From Burkholderiales bacterium (GTDB lineage Bacteria > Pseudomonadota > Gammaproteobacteria > Burkholderiales > SG8-41): a stretch of DNA of 64,000 bases. Location: positions 62,001-126,000 of the forward strand of contig JAHCAG010000008.1 in NCBI GenBank assembly GCA_019635015.1. The letters are read 5' to 3'. A program made the position numbers and the translations under genes. A model generated the notes under the pieces. The model worked only from the letters and a program-made list of their open reading frames with translations. It had not been told where the DNA came from and made no database searches. This document shows, piece by piece, positions 37,638 through 46,700 of this stretch (the stretch's first letter is position 1; each line of letters starts with the position of its first letter).

Positions 37638-38122
37638 TCCACAGCTTCCCGCCCGTTGCCGATGCATCGGCACGCATCCTGATTCTCGGCAGCATGCCGG
37701 GCAGGAAATCCCTGGAAAAAAAACAGTACTACGCGAACCCGCACAACCTGTTCTGGAAGCTGATGGGCGATTTTTTCGGGGCCGGCCCTGAATTACCCTA
37801 CGAGCAACGCAAGCGATTGCTGAAAAAATCCGGCATTGCGCTTTGGGACGTGATGGCGTCCTGCGAGCGTGAAGGCAGTCTGGATTCCGCGATTGCGGAT
37901 TTCACCCCGAACGACTTCCAGGGCTTCTTCGCGAATCACCGCAACATCACACGCGTATTCTTCAACGGCACCAAAGCCGAACACAGTTTTCGCAGGCGGG
38001 TATTGCCGGCACTGACTGCGCAACCTCCGCAATTGAAATGTTTGCCATCCACCAGTCCGGCACATGCAACGCTCAGTCATGCGCAAAAACAGGCGGCGTG
38101 GCGGGTTTTGATTGAAAGTTAA
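37628..38122 (+). CDS. Uracil-DNA-glycosylase-superfamily DNA-deoxyinosine glycosylase
   Basis: A 164-residue protein. The motif ILILGSMPGRKSLEKKQYYANPHNLFWKLMGDFF is the signature of the family-6 hypoxanthine/deoxyinosine DNA glycosylases, and the C-terminal LPSTSPAHATLSHAQKQAAW carries the second UDG motif. Such enzymes excise deaminated adenine (hypoxanthine) or other lesions. The start overlaps the end of the CoA-transferase A frame by 10 bp, and subunit B starts 26 bp after its stop. This places a repair gene inside a CoA-transferase pair. Confidence 0.88.
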   Translation: MPLIHSFPPVADASARILILGSMPGRKSLEKKQYYANPHNLFWKLMGDFFGAGPELPYEQRKRLLKKSGIALWDVMASCEREGSLDSAIADFTPNDFQGFFANHRNITRVFFNGTKAEHSFRRRVLPALTAQPPQLKCLPSTSPAHATLSHAQKQAAWRVLIES

Positions 38123-38127
38123 AATAT

Positions 38128-38157
38128 ACAATAAAATCAAATACTTATATGAATACC
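38128..38157 (+). repeat. AT-rich dispersed repeat, copy A
   Basis: Positions 38128-38149 are identical, over 22 bp, to copy B (51144-51165); the core is AAAATCAAATACTTATA (38133-38149). A longer version, 38133-38157, matches copy C (minus strand of 56481-56505) at 24 of 25 positions. The copy fills the gap between the glycosylase stop and the CoA-transferase B start and supplies that start codon (ATG 38149-38151). Confidence 0.8.
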
Positions 38158-38886
38158 CGGAACTGGACAGCATTCTCCTTCATCGTCGTCAACCTCGCAC
38201 GCCAGATCCGCGCCGGCGAAATCACCTTCAGCGGCGTGAACTCGACGCTGCCGATGCTCGCCTGCCTGCTCGCCAAACGCGCCTACGATTTTCCGTTCAC
38301 TTACATCAATGTGGCCGGCGGCGTCGAGCCTCAACCGGTCACCGTGCCGCAATCGAGCAGTGATCCGGCCATCGTCCACGGCTCGCCGGCGATTTTTGCC
38401 AACCAGGATTTCTACGACCTGTGCGCACGCGGCGGCCTTGATCTCGTTTATCTGGGCTGCGCGCAGATCGATGCCGAAGGCCGCACCAATGTCTCCGCCA
38501 TCGGCACCTGGGAAAACCCCAGGGTGCGCCTGCCCGGAGGCGGCGGCGCGGCAGTGATGCTGCCGACGGCGAAACGTGTCGTGACCTGGCGCACGGATCA
38601 CACAACACGCGCCCTCGTCGACAAACTCGATTTTGTGACGGCATCCGGCAACATGACCGCGCTGGTGACGCCGCTGGCCGTGTTTACACGCGAACCCCGC
38701 CCGGGCTCGCGCTTCATCCTCGAGTCATACCATCCGCAAACCACCATCGCCCACATCGCGGCACATACCGGATTCCGGTTTGATGCCGGGCAGGCACAGC
38801 CGGCGGCACCAATGACCGTGCGCGAGCACAACGCATTGAACGCGCTCGATGCCGGCGGACAATTCTCCGCCGCGGTGAATCACTGA
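38149..38886 (+). CDS. CoA-transferase subunit B
   Basis: A 245-residue beta subunit of a family-I CoA-transferase (glutaconate-type). It contains FIVVNLARQIRAGEITFSGVNSTLPMLACLLAKR, YINVAGGVEPQP, LCARGGLDLVYLGCAQIDAEGRTNVSAIG and LPGGGGAAVMLPTAKRVVTWRTDHT. The catalytic Glu of this class lies in the subunit B chain, but I cannot fix it with certainty. The partner subunit A gene is broken by a TGA. Its first residues (MNTRNW) are encoded by the AT-rich repeat copy A, so the original start may have been replaced. Confidence 0.85.
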   Translation: MNTRNWTAFSFIVVNLARQIRAGEITFSGVNSTLPMLACLLAKRAYDFPFTYINVAGGVEPQPVTVPQSSSDPAIVHGSPAIFANQDFYDLCARGGLDLVYLGCAQIDAEGRTNVSAIGTWENPRVRLPGGGGAAVMLPTAKRVVTWRTDHTTRALVDKLDFVTASGNMTALVTPLAVFTREPRPGSRFILESYHPQTTIAHIAAHTGFRFDAGQAQPAAPMTVREHNALNALDAGGQFSAAVNH

Positions 38887-38951
38887 GGTGCCGTGCTAGC
38901 ATAACGCCCGCACTTTCACGCAGAACTGTTTCACACACCCCCCCAGTCCAC

Positions 38952-40094
38952 ATGCTCCCGTTGCAAGGCATCCGCGTCGTCGAATTCTGCCAGGTGCTGG
39001 CCGGCCCTTTTGCCGGCTGCCTGCTCGCCGATATGGGCGCCGACGTCGCCAAGATCGAATCGCCCGAGGGCGACCTGATGCGCCAATGGCCGCCGATCCT
39101 TGACGGCTACAGCCAGTATTTCGCCTCGGTCAACCGCAACAAGCGCTCGGTCGCGCTCGATCTGAAGACTGATGCCGGCCGCGCCGATGCGCGCCGCCTC
39201 GCGCTGTCGGCCGACATCCTGCTCGAGAATTTCCGCCCGGGCGTGATGGCGAAATTCGGCCTTGATTACGCATCGCTCGCCAAAGATCACCCCGCCCTCG
39301 TCTACTGTTCGGTATCCGCCTTCGGCCAGACCGGCCCGCGCGCCGGCGACGGCGGCTTCGACATGACGGTGCAGGCAATGAGCGGCGTGATGAGCGTCAC
39401 CGGAGAACGCGACGGCCGCCCGGCGAAGTGCGGCATTCCGATCGCCGATTTCTCCGCTGGCCTCTATGCCGCTTTCAGCGCGGCCGCCGCGCTGCACAAG
39501 GCCCGCAGCACCGGACAGGGCGATTACATCGATGTATCGATGTTAGGAGCCATGCTCGGCATCGCCAACCTGCAGACCAGCGAGCTGTTCGGCACCGGCC
39601 GCGATCCGGTGCGGCTGGGTTCCGCACATCCGATGAACGCGCCCTATGCGGCCTTCTGCTGCCGCGACGGTTATTTCGCGCTGGCCGCCGGCACCAACAA
39701 GCTGTGGGAAGCAGCCTGTGAAGTGATCGGCAGGCAGGATCTGACGCAGGACGACCGCTTCACCTCGCCATCGCTGCGGGCGCAGCACCAGGACGCGCTG
39801 CGCGAACTGCTGGAAGCGGAATTCGTCAAATACGATGCCGCCGACCTGCTGGCACGGATGAACGCGCACGGCGTGCCCTGTGCGCCGCTGTACAATTATT
39901 CGCAGGTGCTGGCGGATCCGCAGGTCACACACATGGAATGGGTGCAGGACCTGCCACTGCCCAACGGTGTCGCCAGCAGAACCGTGATCTCGCCGCAGCA
40001 GGTCTCCGGCCGGCGCCTCGGCGTGCGCCGCGGACCGCCGGCGCTGGGCGCGCATACCGCCGAAGTACTCGCAGAATGGAAGGAAAAATCATGA
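38952..40094 (+). CDS. CaiB/BaiF family III CoA-transferase
   Basis: A 380-residue protein. LQGIRVVEFCQVLAGPFAGCLLADMGADVAKIESPEGDLMRQWPP and NRNKRSVALDLKTDAGR are the family hallmarks; the nucleophilic Asp is D137 in GDGGFDMTVQAMSGVMSVTGE. Family III enzymes transfer CoA between carboxylates, using formyl-CoA, succinyl-CoA or carnitinyl-CoA as examples. It overlaps the next gene by 4 bp (ATGA, 40091-40094). The surrounding genes (enoyl-CoA hydratase, family-I CoA-transferase) suggest an acyl-CoA degradation route. Confidence 0.92.
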   Translation: MLPLQGIRVVEFCQVLAGPFAGCLLADMGADVAKIESPEGDLMRQWPPILDGYSQYFASVNRNKRSVALDLKTDAGRADARRLALSADILLENFRPGVMAKFGLDYASLAKDHPALVYCSVSAFGQTGPRAGDGGFDMTVQAMSGVMSVTGERDGRPAKCGIPIADFSAGLYAAFSAAAALHKARSTGQGDYIDVSMLGAMLGIANLQTSELFGTGRDPVRLGSAHPMNAPYAAFCCRDGYFALAAGTNKLWEAACEVIGRQDLTQDDRFTSPSLRAQHQDALRELLEAEFVKYDAADLLARMNAHGVPCAPLYNYSQVLADPQVTHMEWVQDLPLPNGVASRTVISPQQVSGRRLGVRRGPPALGAHTAEVLAEWKEKS

Positions 40095-40705
40095 AAAACA
40101 CCGCCCGCTTCCGCCATTTCATCGCGGAAATGACCCGACTCGTCGAACGCAGGGGGCATGACGAAAAAACCATGCACGAGGAAGGCGGCCGCCTGCTGGG
40201 CGAACTCATCAGGCACGACGACTGGCTGCCCGACGAATGCGCGCAGCCGCATCCGCAGTTCTACCAGCAGTACCTGCTGCACTGCGATCCGCTGGAGCGC
40301 TTTTCCGTGGTCAGTTTCGTCTGGGGGCCCGGCCAGAAAACCCCCGTGCACAATCACACCGTCTGGGGACTGGTCGGCATGATGCGCGGCGCCGAGGATG
40401 CGCGGCGTTTCTCGCACACCGGACCCGGCAAACCGATGGCCGCCGGCGACACCGAGCGCCTGCTGCCGGGCCAGGTCGACCGCGTCTCACCGACCGTGGG
40501 TGATATTCACGAAGTGTCCAATGCGCTGTCCGACCGGCCGTCCATCAGCATCCATGTCTACGGCGCCAACATCGGCGCGGTCAGCCGCCACGTCTTCGAT
40601 CCGGCCACTGGCGCCGAAAAACCCTTCGTCTCCGGCTACTCGAGCCCGCAGCTGCCCAATTTCTGGGACCGCTCGGCGGAAGTGCGTGCGGGTATACAGG
40701 GCTGA
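40091..40705 (+). CDS. Cysteine-dioxygenase-type thiol dioxygenase
   Basis: A 204-residue cupin of the CDO type I family. The metal ligands His87 and His89 in GQKTPVHNHTVWGLVGMMRG and His140 in GDIHEVSN are present, and RPSISIHVYGANIGAVSRHVFDP is typical. Fe(II) enzymes of this class oxidise cysteine to cysteine sulfinate or 3-mercaptopropionate to its sulfinate. Bacterial members with this HNH-type site often prefer mercapto-acids, which would suit a neighbourhood of acyl-CoA enzymes (inference). Start ATG 40091 overlaps the CaiB stop. Confidence 0.85.
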   Translation: MKNTARFRHFIAEMTRLVERRGHDEKTMHEEGGRLLGELIRHDDWLPDECAQPHPQFYQQYLLHCDPLERFSVVSFVWGPGQKTPVHNHTVWGLVGMMRGAEDARRFSHTGPGKPMAAGDTERLLPGQVDRVSPTVGDIHEVSNALSDRPSISIHVYGANIGAVSRHVFDPATGAEKPFVSGYSSPQLPNFWDRSAEVRAGIQG

Positions 40706-40717
40706 AAGTCAAAAGCA

Positions 40718-40823
40718 GCCACAGAGTGCACAGAGAACACAGAGAAAATCCGAACCCGAAAAATGCAGCCATCTCCCATGAATTCCTCTGTGTTCTCATT
40801 TTTTTCTCTGTGCCCTCTGTGGC
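40718..40823. repeat. Inverted CACAGAG-type intergenic repeat
   Basis: The left arm (40718-40748) holds three CACAGAG units in GCCACAGAG-GCACAGAG-ACACAGAG order, and the right arm (40785-40823) holds their complements (CTCTGTG three times, ending CCCTCTGTGGC). The arms can fold into a long imperfect hairpin around about 36 nt. CACAGAG-rich intergenic repeats of this kind recur in many proteobacterial genomes. It fills the gap between the dioxygenase and the hydratase gene. Confidence 0.8.
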
Positions 40824-40841
40824 CAAGGTTTTAATCACCTC

Positions 40842-41567
40842 ATGAGCGACGAACTGCTGCGCAGCCACGACGGCCATGTCACCCGGTTGACGCTGAACCG
40901 GCCGCAGAAAGCCAACGCGCTGTCGGCCTCGCTGGTCGAGGCGCTGCTCGACGCAGTCGAATACGCCGCCACCGACGGCACGCGTCTGCTGATACTCGAC
41001 GGTGCCGGCCCGCATTTCTGCGCCGGGTTCGACTTCAGCGACCTGCAGGAACAGAGTGATGGCGACCTCGCGCTGCGTTTCATCCGCATCGAGACGCTGC
41101 TGCAGGCGCTGCATCATGCGCCGCATGAAACCCTGGCGCTGGCCCACGGCCGCGTCTTCGGCGCCGGCGCCGATCTTGTCGCCAGTTGCGGCCTGCGTGT
41201 CGCCGAACCCGGCACCAGCTTCCGCATGCCCGGACTGCGCTTCGGCGTGGTGCTCGGTACCCGCCGCCTCGTTCACCGCATAGGCGCCGACCGTGCCCGC
41301 GACATCCTCTCCAATTCGCGCAGCTTTGATGCCGACACAGCGCTCGCCGACGGTTTCCTGACCCGCGTTGCCGCGCGCGGGGACTGGCCGGCGCTGATCG
41401 CAGAAGCAAAAACCGCCTCGGACATGTTGACACCGGCTGCCGCCGCCGCCCTGCACCGGCGCAGCATCGAGGACAGCCGCGCCGAAGACATGGCAGAACT
41501 TTCCCGCTCCGTCAGCACGCCGGGGCTCAAGGAACGCATACGCAGATACCGGGAATCCGCAAAATAA
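40842..41567 (+). CDS. Enoyl-CoA hydratase/isomerase family protein
   Basis: A 241-residue crotonase-fold protein. LTLNRPQKANALSASLVEALLDAVE, the first oxyanion-hole segment GPHFCAGFDFSDLQE and the second AHGRVFGAGADLVASCGLRVAEPGTSFRMPGLRFGVVLGTRRL are clear. The second catalytic Glu of classical hydratases is not obvious (MPGLRFGVVLGT), so it may be an isomerase or a non-hydratase member. It fits the acyl-CoA cluster formed with the CaiB-type transferase. It starts 19 bp after the CACAGAG repeat; no strong ribosome site is visible. Confidence 0.85.
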   Translation: MSDELLRSHDGHVTRLTLNRPQKANALSASLVEALLDAVEYAATDGTRLLILDGAGPHFCAGFDFSDLQEQSDGDLALRFIRIETLLQALHHAPHETLALAHGRVFGAGADLVASCGLRVAEPGTSFRMPGLRFGVVLGTRRLVHRIGADRARDILSNSRSFDADTALADGFLTRVAARGDWPALIAEAKTASDMLTPAAAAALHRRSIEDSRAEDMAELSRSVSTPGLKERIRRYRESAK

Positions 41568-41583
41568 AGGAACGAGAACCATC

Positions 41584-42579
41584 ATGAGCAATACATTGCC
41601 CGCAACCATGCAAGCCGTCGAAATCTCCGCGCCCGGCGGCCCCGAAGTCCTGAAACCCGTCACCCGTCCGCTGCCGGCGCCGAAGCCGCACGAGGTGCTG
41701 ATCAAGGTGGCCGCGGCCGGCATCAACGGCCCCGACATCATGCAGCGCAAGGGCCTCTACCCGGCCCCCGCCGGCGCCTCCGACCTGCCGGGTCTCGAAG
41801 TGTCCGGCACCGTCGTCGCGACGGGTGCCGGCGTGAAGCGCTGGAAAACCGGCGACCGCGTGGTCGCCCTGACCAACGGCGGCGGGTACGCCGAGTACGT
41901 GGCAGCGGATGCGGAGCACTGCCTCGCCGTTCCGCAGGGCCTCGACATCATTGATGCCGCAGGCCTGCCTGAAACCTATTTCACGGTCTGGAGCAACGTC
42001 TTCATCGGCGCCGGACTCAAGGCCGGCGAAACCTTCCTCATCCACGGCGGCGCCGGCGGCATCGGCACCACCTGCATCCAGCTCGGCAAGGCCTTCGGCG
42101 CGAAAGTCATCGCCACCGACAGTCCGGAAGCGCGTTGCAACATCTGCCGCGACCTCGGCGCCGACCGCGTGGTCGACTACCGCTCGGAGGATTTCGTCGA
42201 AGTCGTGCGCGCCGAAGGCGGCGCCAACGTGATCCTCGACATCGTCGGCGGACCGAACATCGAGAAGAACTTCAAGGCGGCGAGCCATGATGCGCGCATC
42301 ATCCAACTCGCCTTCGGCGCCGGCTCCAAGGTGGAGATCAACCTGATGCCCGTGATGCTGAAGCGGCTGGTCTACACCGGCTCGACGCTGCGCACGCGTC
42401 CCGACGCCTTCAAGGCACGCATAGCGCGTGAACTGGAATCACAGGTGTGGCCGCTGATCACCGCCGGAAAAATCCGCGTGGTGACACACAGCAGGCTGCC
42501 ATTGACCGAAGCGGCAAAAGCGCATGCGCTGATGGAGTCCAGCCAGCACACGGGCAAGATACTGCTGAAAGTCGCCTGA
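41584..42579 (+). CDS. NAD(P)H-dependent quinone oxidoreductase (zinc-free MDR family)
   Basis: A 331-residue medium-chain dehydrogenase/reductase of the zeta-crystallin/PIG3 type. GPDIMQRKGLYPAPAGASDLPGLEVSGTVVATG, VVALTNGGGYAEYV, PETYFTVWSNVFIGAGLKAGETFLIHGGAGGIGTTCIQLGKAFGAKVIATDS and LDIVGGPNIEKNF are diagnostic, and the zinc-binding Cys residues of alcohol dehydrogenases are absent. These enzymes reduce quinones or enoyl groups with NADPH. It lies 16 bp after the hydratase gene, so it is co-transcribed with the acyl-CoA cluster, where it could act on an unsaturated acyl intermediate (inference). Confidence 0.88.
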   Translation: MSNTLPATMQAVEISAPGGPEVLKPVTRPLPAPKPHEVLIKVAAAGINGPDIMQRKGLYPAPAGASDLPGLEVSGTVVATGAGVKRWKTGDRVVALTNGGGYAEYVAADAEHCLAVPQGLDIIDAAGLPETYFTVWSNVFIGAGLKAGETFLIHGGAGGIGTTCIQLGKAFGAKVIATDSPEARCNICRDLGADRVVDYRSEDFVEVVRAEGGANVILDIVGGPNIEKNFKAASHDARIIQLAFGAGSKVEINLMPVMLKRLVYTGSTLRTRPDAFKARIARELESQVWPLITAGKIRVVTHSRLPLTEAAKAHALMESSQHTGKILLKVA

Positions 42580-42613
42580 ACGGCGGCAAAAAAGGAAAGC
42601 GGAACAGCCGCCC

Positions 42614-43582
42614 TCAGGCGGCTTCGGCGAAGCCGCTGTCCGGCAGCCTGCGGCGCAGCAGCGAGATGTCCCGCGCCTCGGCAATGGTGCGCGCGTAATC
42701 GATGTTCCGGCGCGCAAAGGCGTAATACAGGTTCTGGCCTTCAAAGTGGCGGTCGATGAAGCGGTAGACGCCACCGAGATCCTGCTCCAGCCGCTTGTGG
42801 GCGCCGTTGAAAAATCCCGGCGTCTTGAAGATCAGGTCGGCCGGCGATTCGAACACCACTTTCTCCTCGCCCTTGTCATCGACCTGGCGGGCGATGCCGC
42901 CAAGCACGAACTCCGGATACAGGCGATCGTGGCATTTCTCGAGATAACAGCGGTCCGCCATCTGCGCCAGAATGTCAGCGCTGCCCAGCAGATTGCCGAC
43001 CATCCGGTACTGGGGATCAATGTTGATGCTGTTCACCGGGACTTCGTAACCGGTGAAGTGCACGATCCGGGCAGCCGGACCGGCCAGTTCGCCCAGCCCC
43101 ACTTCGGGCAGATACCAGGACATGAACTCCGCGCCACGGCCGACATGAGTCCGCGTGTATTCGGCGCCATGCCGCTTTTCGATGTCGTCAAGCCGCCGCA
43201 GATAGCCGATGTCGTGGAACAGCGCGCTGACCGTGCCGAGCTGGAACAGGCGCTCGTTCATGACCAGCGGACTGGTCGAACGCACGCAGCCGTCCATCAG
43301 CCGCGCCATCGCCAGCGTCACCTCAAGGATGTGCTGGATGTCGTGGTAATCGGTCTCGCAGGCGTGATAACCCGGAAACTCGCCGCGGTAAAGACGGCCG
43401 ATGTCGGCAAATACGCGCAGCAGCCCCGAGGGAAACTCACGGCGGTAGAGTCGCTCGTAGATCTGCGCCACCTCGAAAGAAACCGGCAGCGGATCCGTGG
43501 TATCGACCTGGTTGGTGACATCGCGCGTGGCGTGGCGCCCGTCTGCTGCGATCAGAAATGGATCCGGCTGCATATGCATCAT
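42614..43582 (-). CDS. HD-domain metal-dependent phosphohydrolase
   Basis: A 322-residue protein with an HD domain: ligand pair in ETDYHDIQHILEVTLAMARLM (His80, Asp81, His84) and the HD in VSALFHDIGYLRRLDD (His123-Asp124), then a distal VGRGAEFMSWYLPEV and ARIVHFTGYEVPVNSINIDP with likely further His ligands. This is the layout of HD-type phosphohydrolases and cyclic-nucleotide phosphodiesterases; no HD-GYP motif is seen. No signal peptide. Substrate unknown. It lies in a run of signalling-type genes. Confidence 0.8.
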   Translation of the reverse strand: MMHMQPDPFLIAADGRHATRDVTNQVDTTDPLPVSFEVAQIYERLYRREFPSGLLRVFADIGRLYRGEFPGYHACETDYHDIQHILEVTLAMARLMDGCVRSTSPLVMNERLFQLGTVSALFHDIGYLRRLDDIEKRHGAEYTRTHVGRGAEFMSWYLPEVGLGELAGPAARIVHFTGYEVPVNSINIDPQYRMVGNLLGSADILAQMADRCYLEKCHDRLYPEFVLGGIARQVDDKGEEKVVFESPADLIFKTPGFFNGAHKRLEQDLGGVYRFIDRHFEGQNLYYAFARRNIDYARTIAEARDISLLRRRLPDSGFAEAA

Positions 43583-43740
43583 TTTTGTTGTATCCGGTTA
43601 TAGTAACTATAATGTCCCGGCACTTGCAATGCCGGGAATACCCGCCGCTGCCGTCTCCCAAAGATGGCCGGCGGAATGCGGGGAGCCGGGTCAGCAGCCG
43701 GCCTTCGACAAAACTGTCCAATAAATCACGGTGTTAAGCC

Positions 43741-46700
43741 ATGCACCCGCAAACCGTCTACGCCAAGACCTCCAAGGGCGTCCTTGATTTCAAGAACAAG
43801 ACCGCCAAGCTTGATCGTCAGTCCGGAAACATTTTTCTTTCAGTCGATGGCAAGTCCACGGTCGCCGAACTGGTCACCAAGAGCGGGCTCGCGATCAAGG
43901 ACCTTGAGTCCGTCCTTGAAGATCTGACCAAGTCCGGCTACATCAAGGTCTTTTCCTCGCCCGCCGAACGCCCGGCGGCGAAGCCGGCCGCCGCGGCGCC
44001 CGCAGCTGCACGCCCGACCGCCCCGCCACCGCCGGCCGATGACGGCGGCATGGACCTCGATTTCACTTCCCCCGAGGCCGTGGCCAAGATCAACGCCGAA
44101 GCGGAAGACCGCAAACAGAAGGAAGCACAGGCAAAAGCCCGCGCCCAGGCCGCAGCTAAAGCAGCAATGGAAGCCAAAGCCAGGCAACAGGCGGAAGCCC
44201 AGGCCCGCGCAGCAGCCGAGGCCCGTGCCAGGGCGGAAACCGAAGCCAAGACCAAGGCGGATGCCGCGGCCAAGGCTGCAGCCGAAGCCCGCAGCAGGGC
44301 CGAAGCCGAAAGCAAGGCGGCAGCAGACGCCACCGCCAAGGCCGCCGCCGAAGTCCGCCTGAAGCTGGCCCAGGAGGCCTCCAACAAGGCTGCCGCGGAA
44401 GCAAAGGCGCGCGCGGAAGCCGAGGCCCGCGCCAAGGCCGAGGCGATCGCCAAGGCCACCGCCGAGGCGAAAGCGAAAGCCGAGGCCGAAGTCCAGGAGA
44501 AGGCCGAGGCCGAGGCCAATGCCCACGCCGCCGCGGAGACCAAGGCGCGCGAAGCCCTCGAAGCCCAGATGAAAGCCATGGCGGAGGCTCTCGCCCGCGC
44601 CCAGGAATCCGCCAAGCGCGAAGCCGAAGCCCGCCTGCGGATGGAATCGGAGATCAAGGCCCGCCTCGAAGCGGAGCGCAAGGCACTTGAGGAGGCCGAG
44701 GCACGCGCCAAGGCCGCCGAGGATGCCGTGGCGCAGGCGCGGCAGATGGCCGAGGAAGCCGCACGCGCCAAAGCCGCAGCGGAAGCCCGAATGGCCACCC
44801 AGGGCTCCGACCCTGCGGCGCAGGCCAAAGCCGAGGCCGCGATGAAGGCGCTCGAGGAAGCCAAGGCCAAGGCGCGCAGCGAAGCCGAGGCCCGCGCCGC
44901 CGCCGAAGCCCGCGCCAGGAGCGAAGCGGAAGCACGCCAGCGCGAGGAAGAGCAGCGGCGCATCGCCGAGGAAGCCGCCCAGAAAGCCCGTACCGAAGCC
45001 GATGCCAGGGCCAAGGCGGAGTTGCGCGCGCTCCAGGAACAATCACGCAAGGCTGCCGCCGAAGCGGAGACCCGGGCCGAAGAAGAACGCCGCGCCCGCG
45101 AGGAGATGGAATCGCGGGTTGCCGAGGAGCGCCGTGCCCGCGAGGAAGCCGAAGCCAGGGTCGCCGCCGAACGCGGACTGCGCGAGGAAGCCGTGCGCCA
45201 GGCGCAGGCCGAAGCCGAGCAGAAAGCGCGCGCGGAGGTTGAAGCCGTCATCGAAACCGAGCGCCGCAAGCGGGAAGAAGCCGAGAAAAAGGCGCAGGCC
45301 GAAATCGCCGCGCGCACGGTTGCCGAGCGCAAGGCGCGCGAGGAAACCGACCGCCAGCTGCAGATCGCGCAGAAAGCGCGCGAGGATGCGGAGCGCCTGG
45401 CGCGCGAAGCCGCATCCGGCGAAAGCGCGGAAGCGAAACGCGCGCGCGAAGAAGCGGAACAGCGCGCGCAGATGGCCGAGGCCGCCGCCGTCAAGGCCAA
45501 GGCGCAGATGGAAGCCGAGCGCAAGGCGCGCGCCGAAGCCGAGGAACGCGCAAAAACCGAAGCCGTCGCGCGTGTCGTGCGCGAACAGGAACTGCGCGAA
45601 AACGCGGAAAAAAACGTCAAGTCGCGGGTCGAGGAAGAACTGCGCGCCCGCGCCCGCGCCGAAGCCGAGGCCGATGCCCGTTACCGCGCCGAAGCCGAAG
45701 AACGTGCCAGGGCGGCGGCGACCGACCGCAAGCTGCGCATGGAATCCGAGGCGCGCGACGCGGCCTCCTCCTTCCGTGCCGACAAAAAGCCGGGCCGCAA
45801 GGGACTGGCGGCCGTCATCGGCCTCGTCGTGCTGCTCGCCGGCGGACTGGCCACCCTGCAACTGATGCCGCTGGCGGGTTATGTGCCTGCGGTGCAGGAA
45901 CTGGTGGCGCAACGACTTGGCGGCCAGCCGGTGCGCATCGCCAACATGCGCTACACGGTTTATCCGGAGCAGGTGCTGCGGATCGAGCGCATCAGCATCG
46001 GCAATGCACAGCAGATCAAGGCCGACAACGTGACCATTCCGATGATGCCCTGGAGCCTGCTGCTCGGCGAACGCGAATTCGACACCATCACTGCCAATGC
46101 GGTGAGCATGGATGCCTCCGGCGTGCAGTTGCTGCCGGGGCTCGCCAAAGCCGGCGGCAACCCCGAACTGCAGGTTCGCCAATTGCGGATGACCGGGGTG
46201 AAAATCAGCGGACTGCCGCTGGACATTCCGCAGTTCGACACCACCGTCACCTTCGGACGCAACGGCGCGATGCAGAGGACGCGCATGACCGACGGCAAGA
46301 TGACGGTCGACCTCACACCCAAGGACAACAGCCTGGCGCTGAATGTCGAGGCCCGCGAATGGCGTCTGCCGGCGGGTCCTGCCCTGCAGTTCACCGATCT
46401 CTCGGTCTCCGCGCAGATCGTCGGCAGCGGGGTCACCGTCAACAGCATCGAGGGTCGCATCGGCGGCGGCCGCGTCAAGGGCGCGCTGAAAGCCGCCTGG
46501 GACAGCGGCATCGCCGTGGAGGGTGAATTCAACCTGGAAAACAGCAGGCTGCAGGAGCTGCTGCCGGCCTTCACGCGGGATTTCTCGGGCAATGGTTCGG
46601 TCAGCACCAACGGCAGCTATGCGCTGCGGGGCAAGGATCTAGATTCCCTGTTCGACGGCGGCGCGGCGGAAATCGCCTTCACGGTCAGCAACGGCGAACT

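Noticed and set aside
43938-45620. A 560-codon minus-strand frame, and apparent DNA repeats, in the coiled-coil region
   Set aside because: The repetitive Ala/Glu/Lys codons of the real gene create both the Ser/Ala-rich antisense frame and the repeat appearance; there is no separate element.
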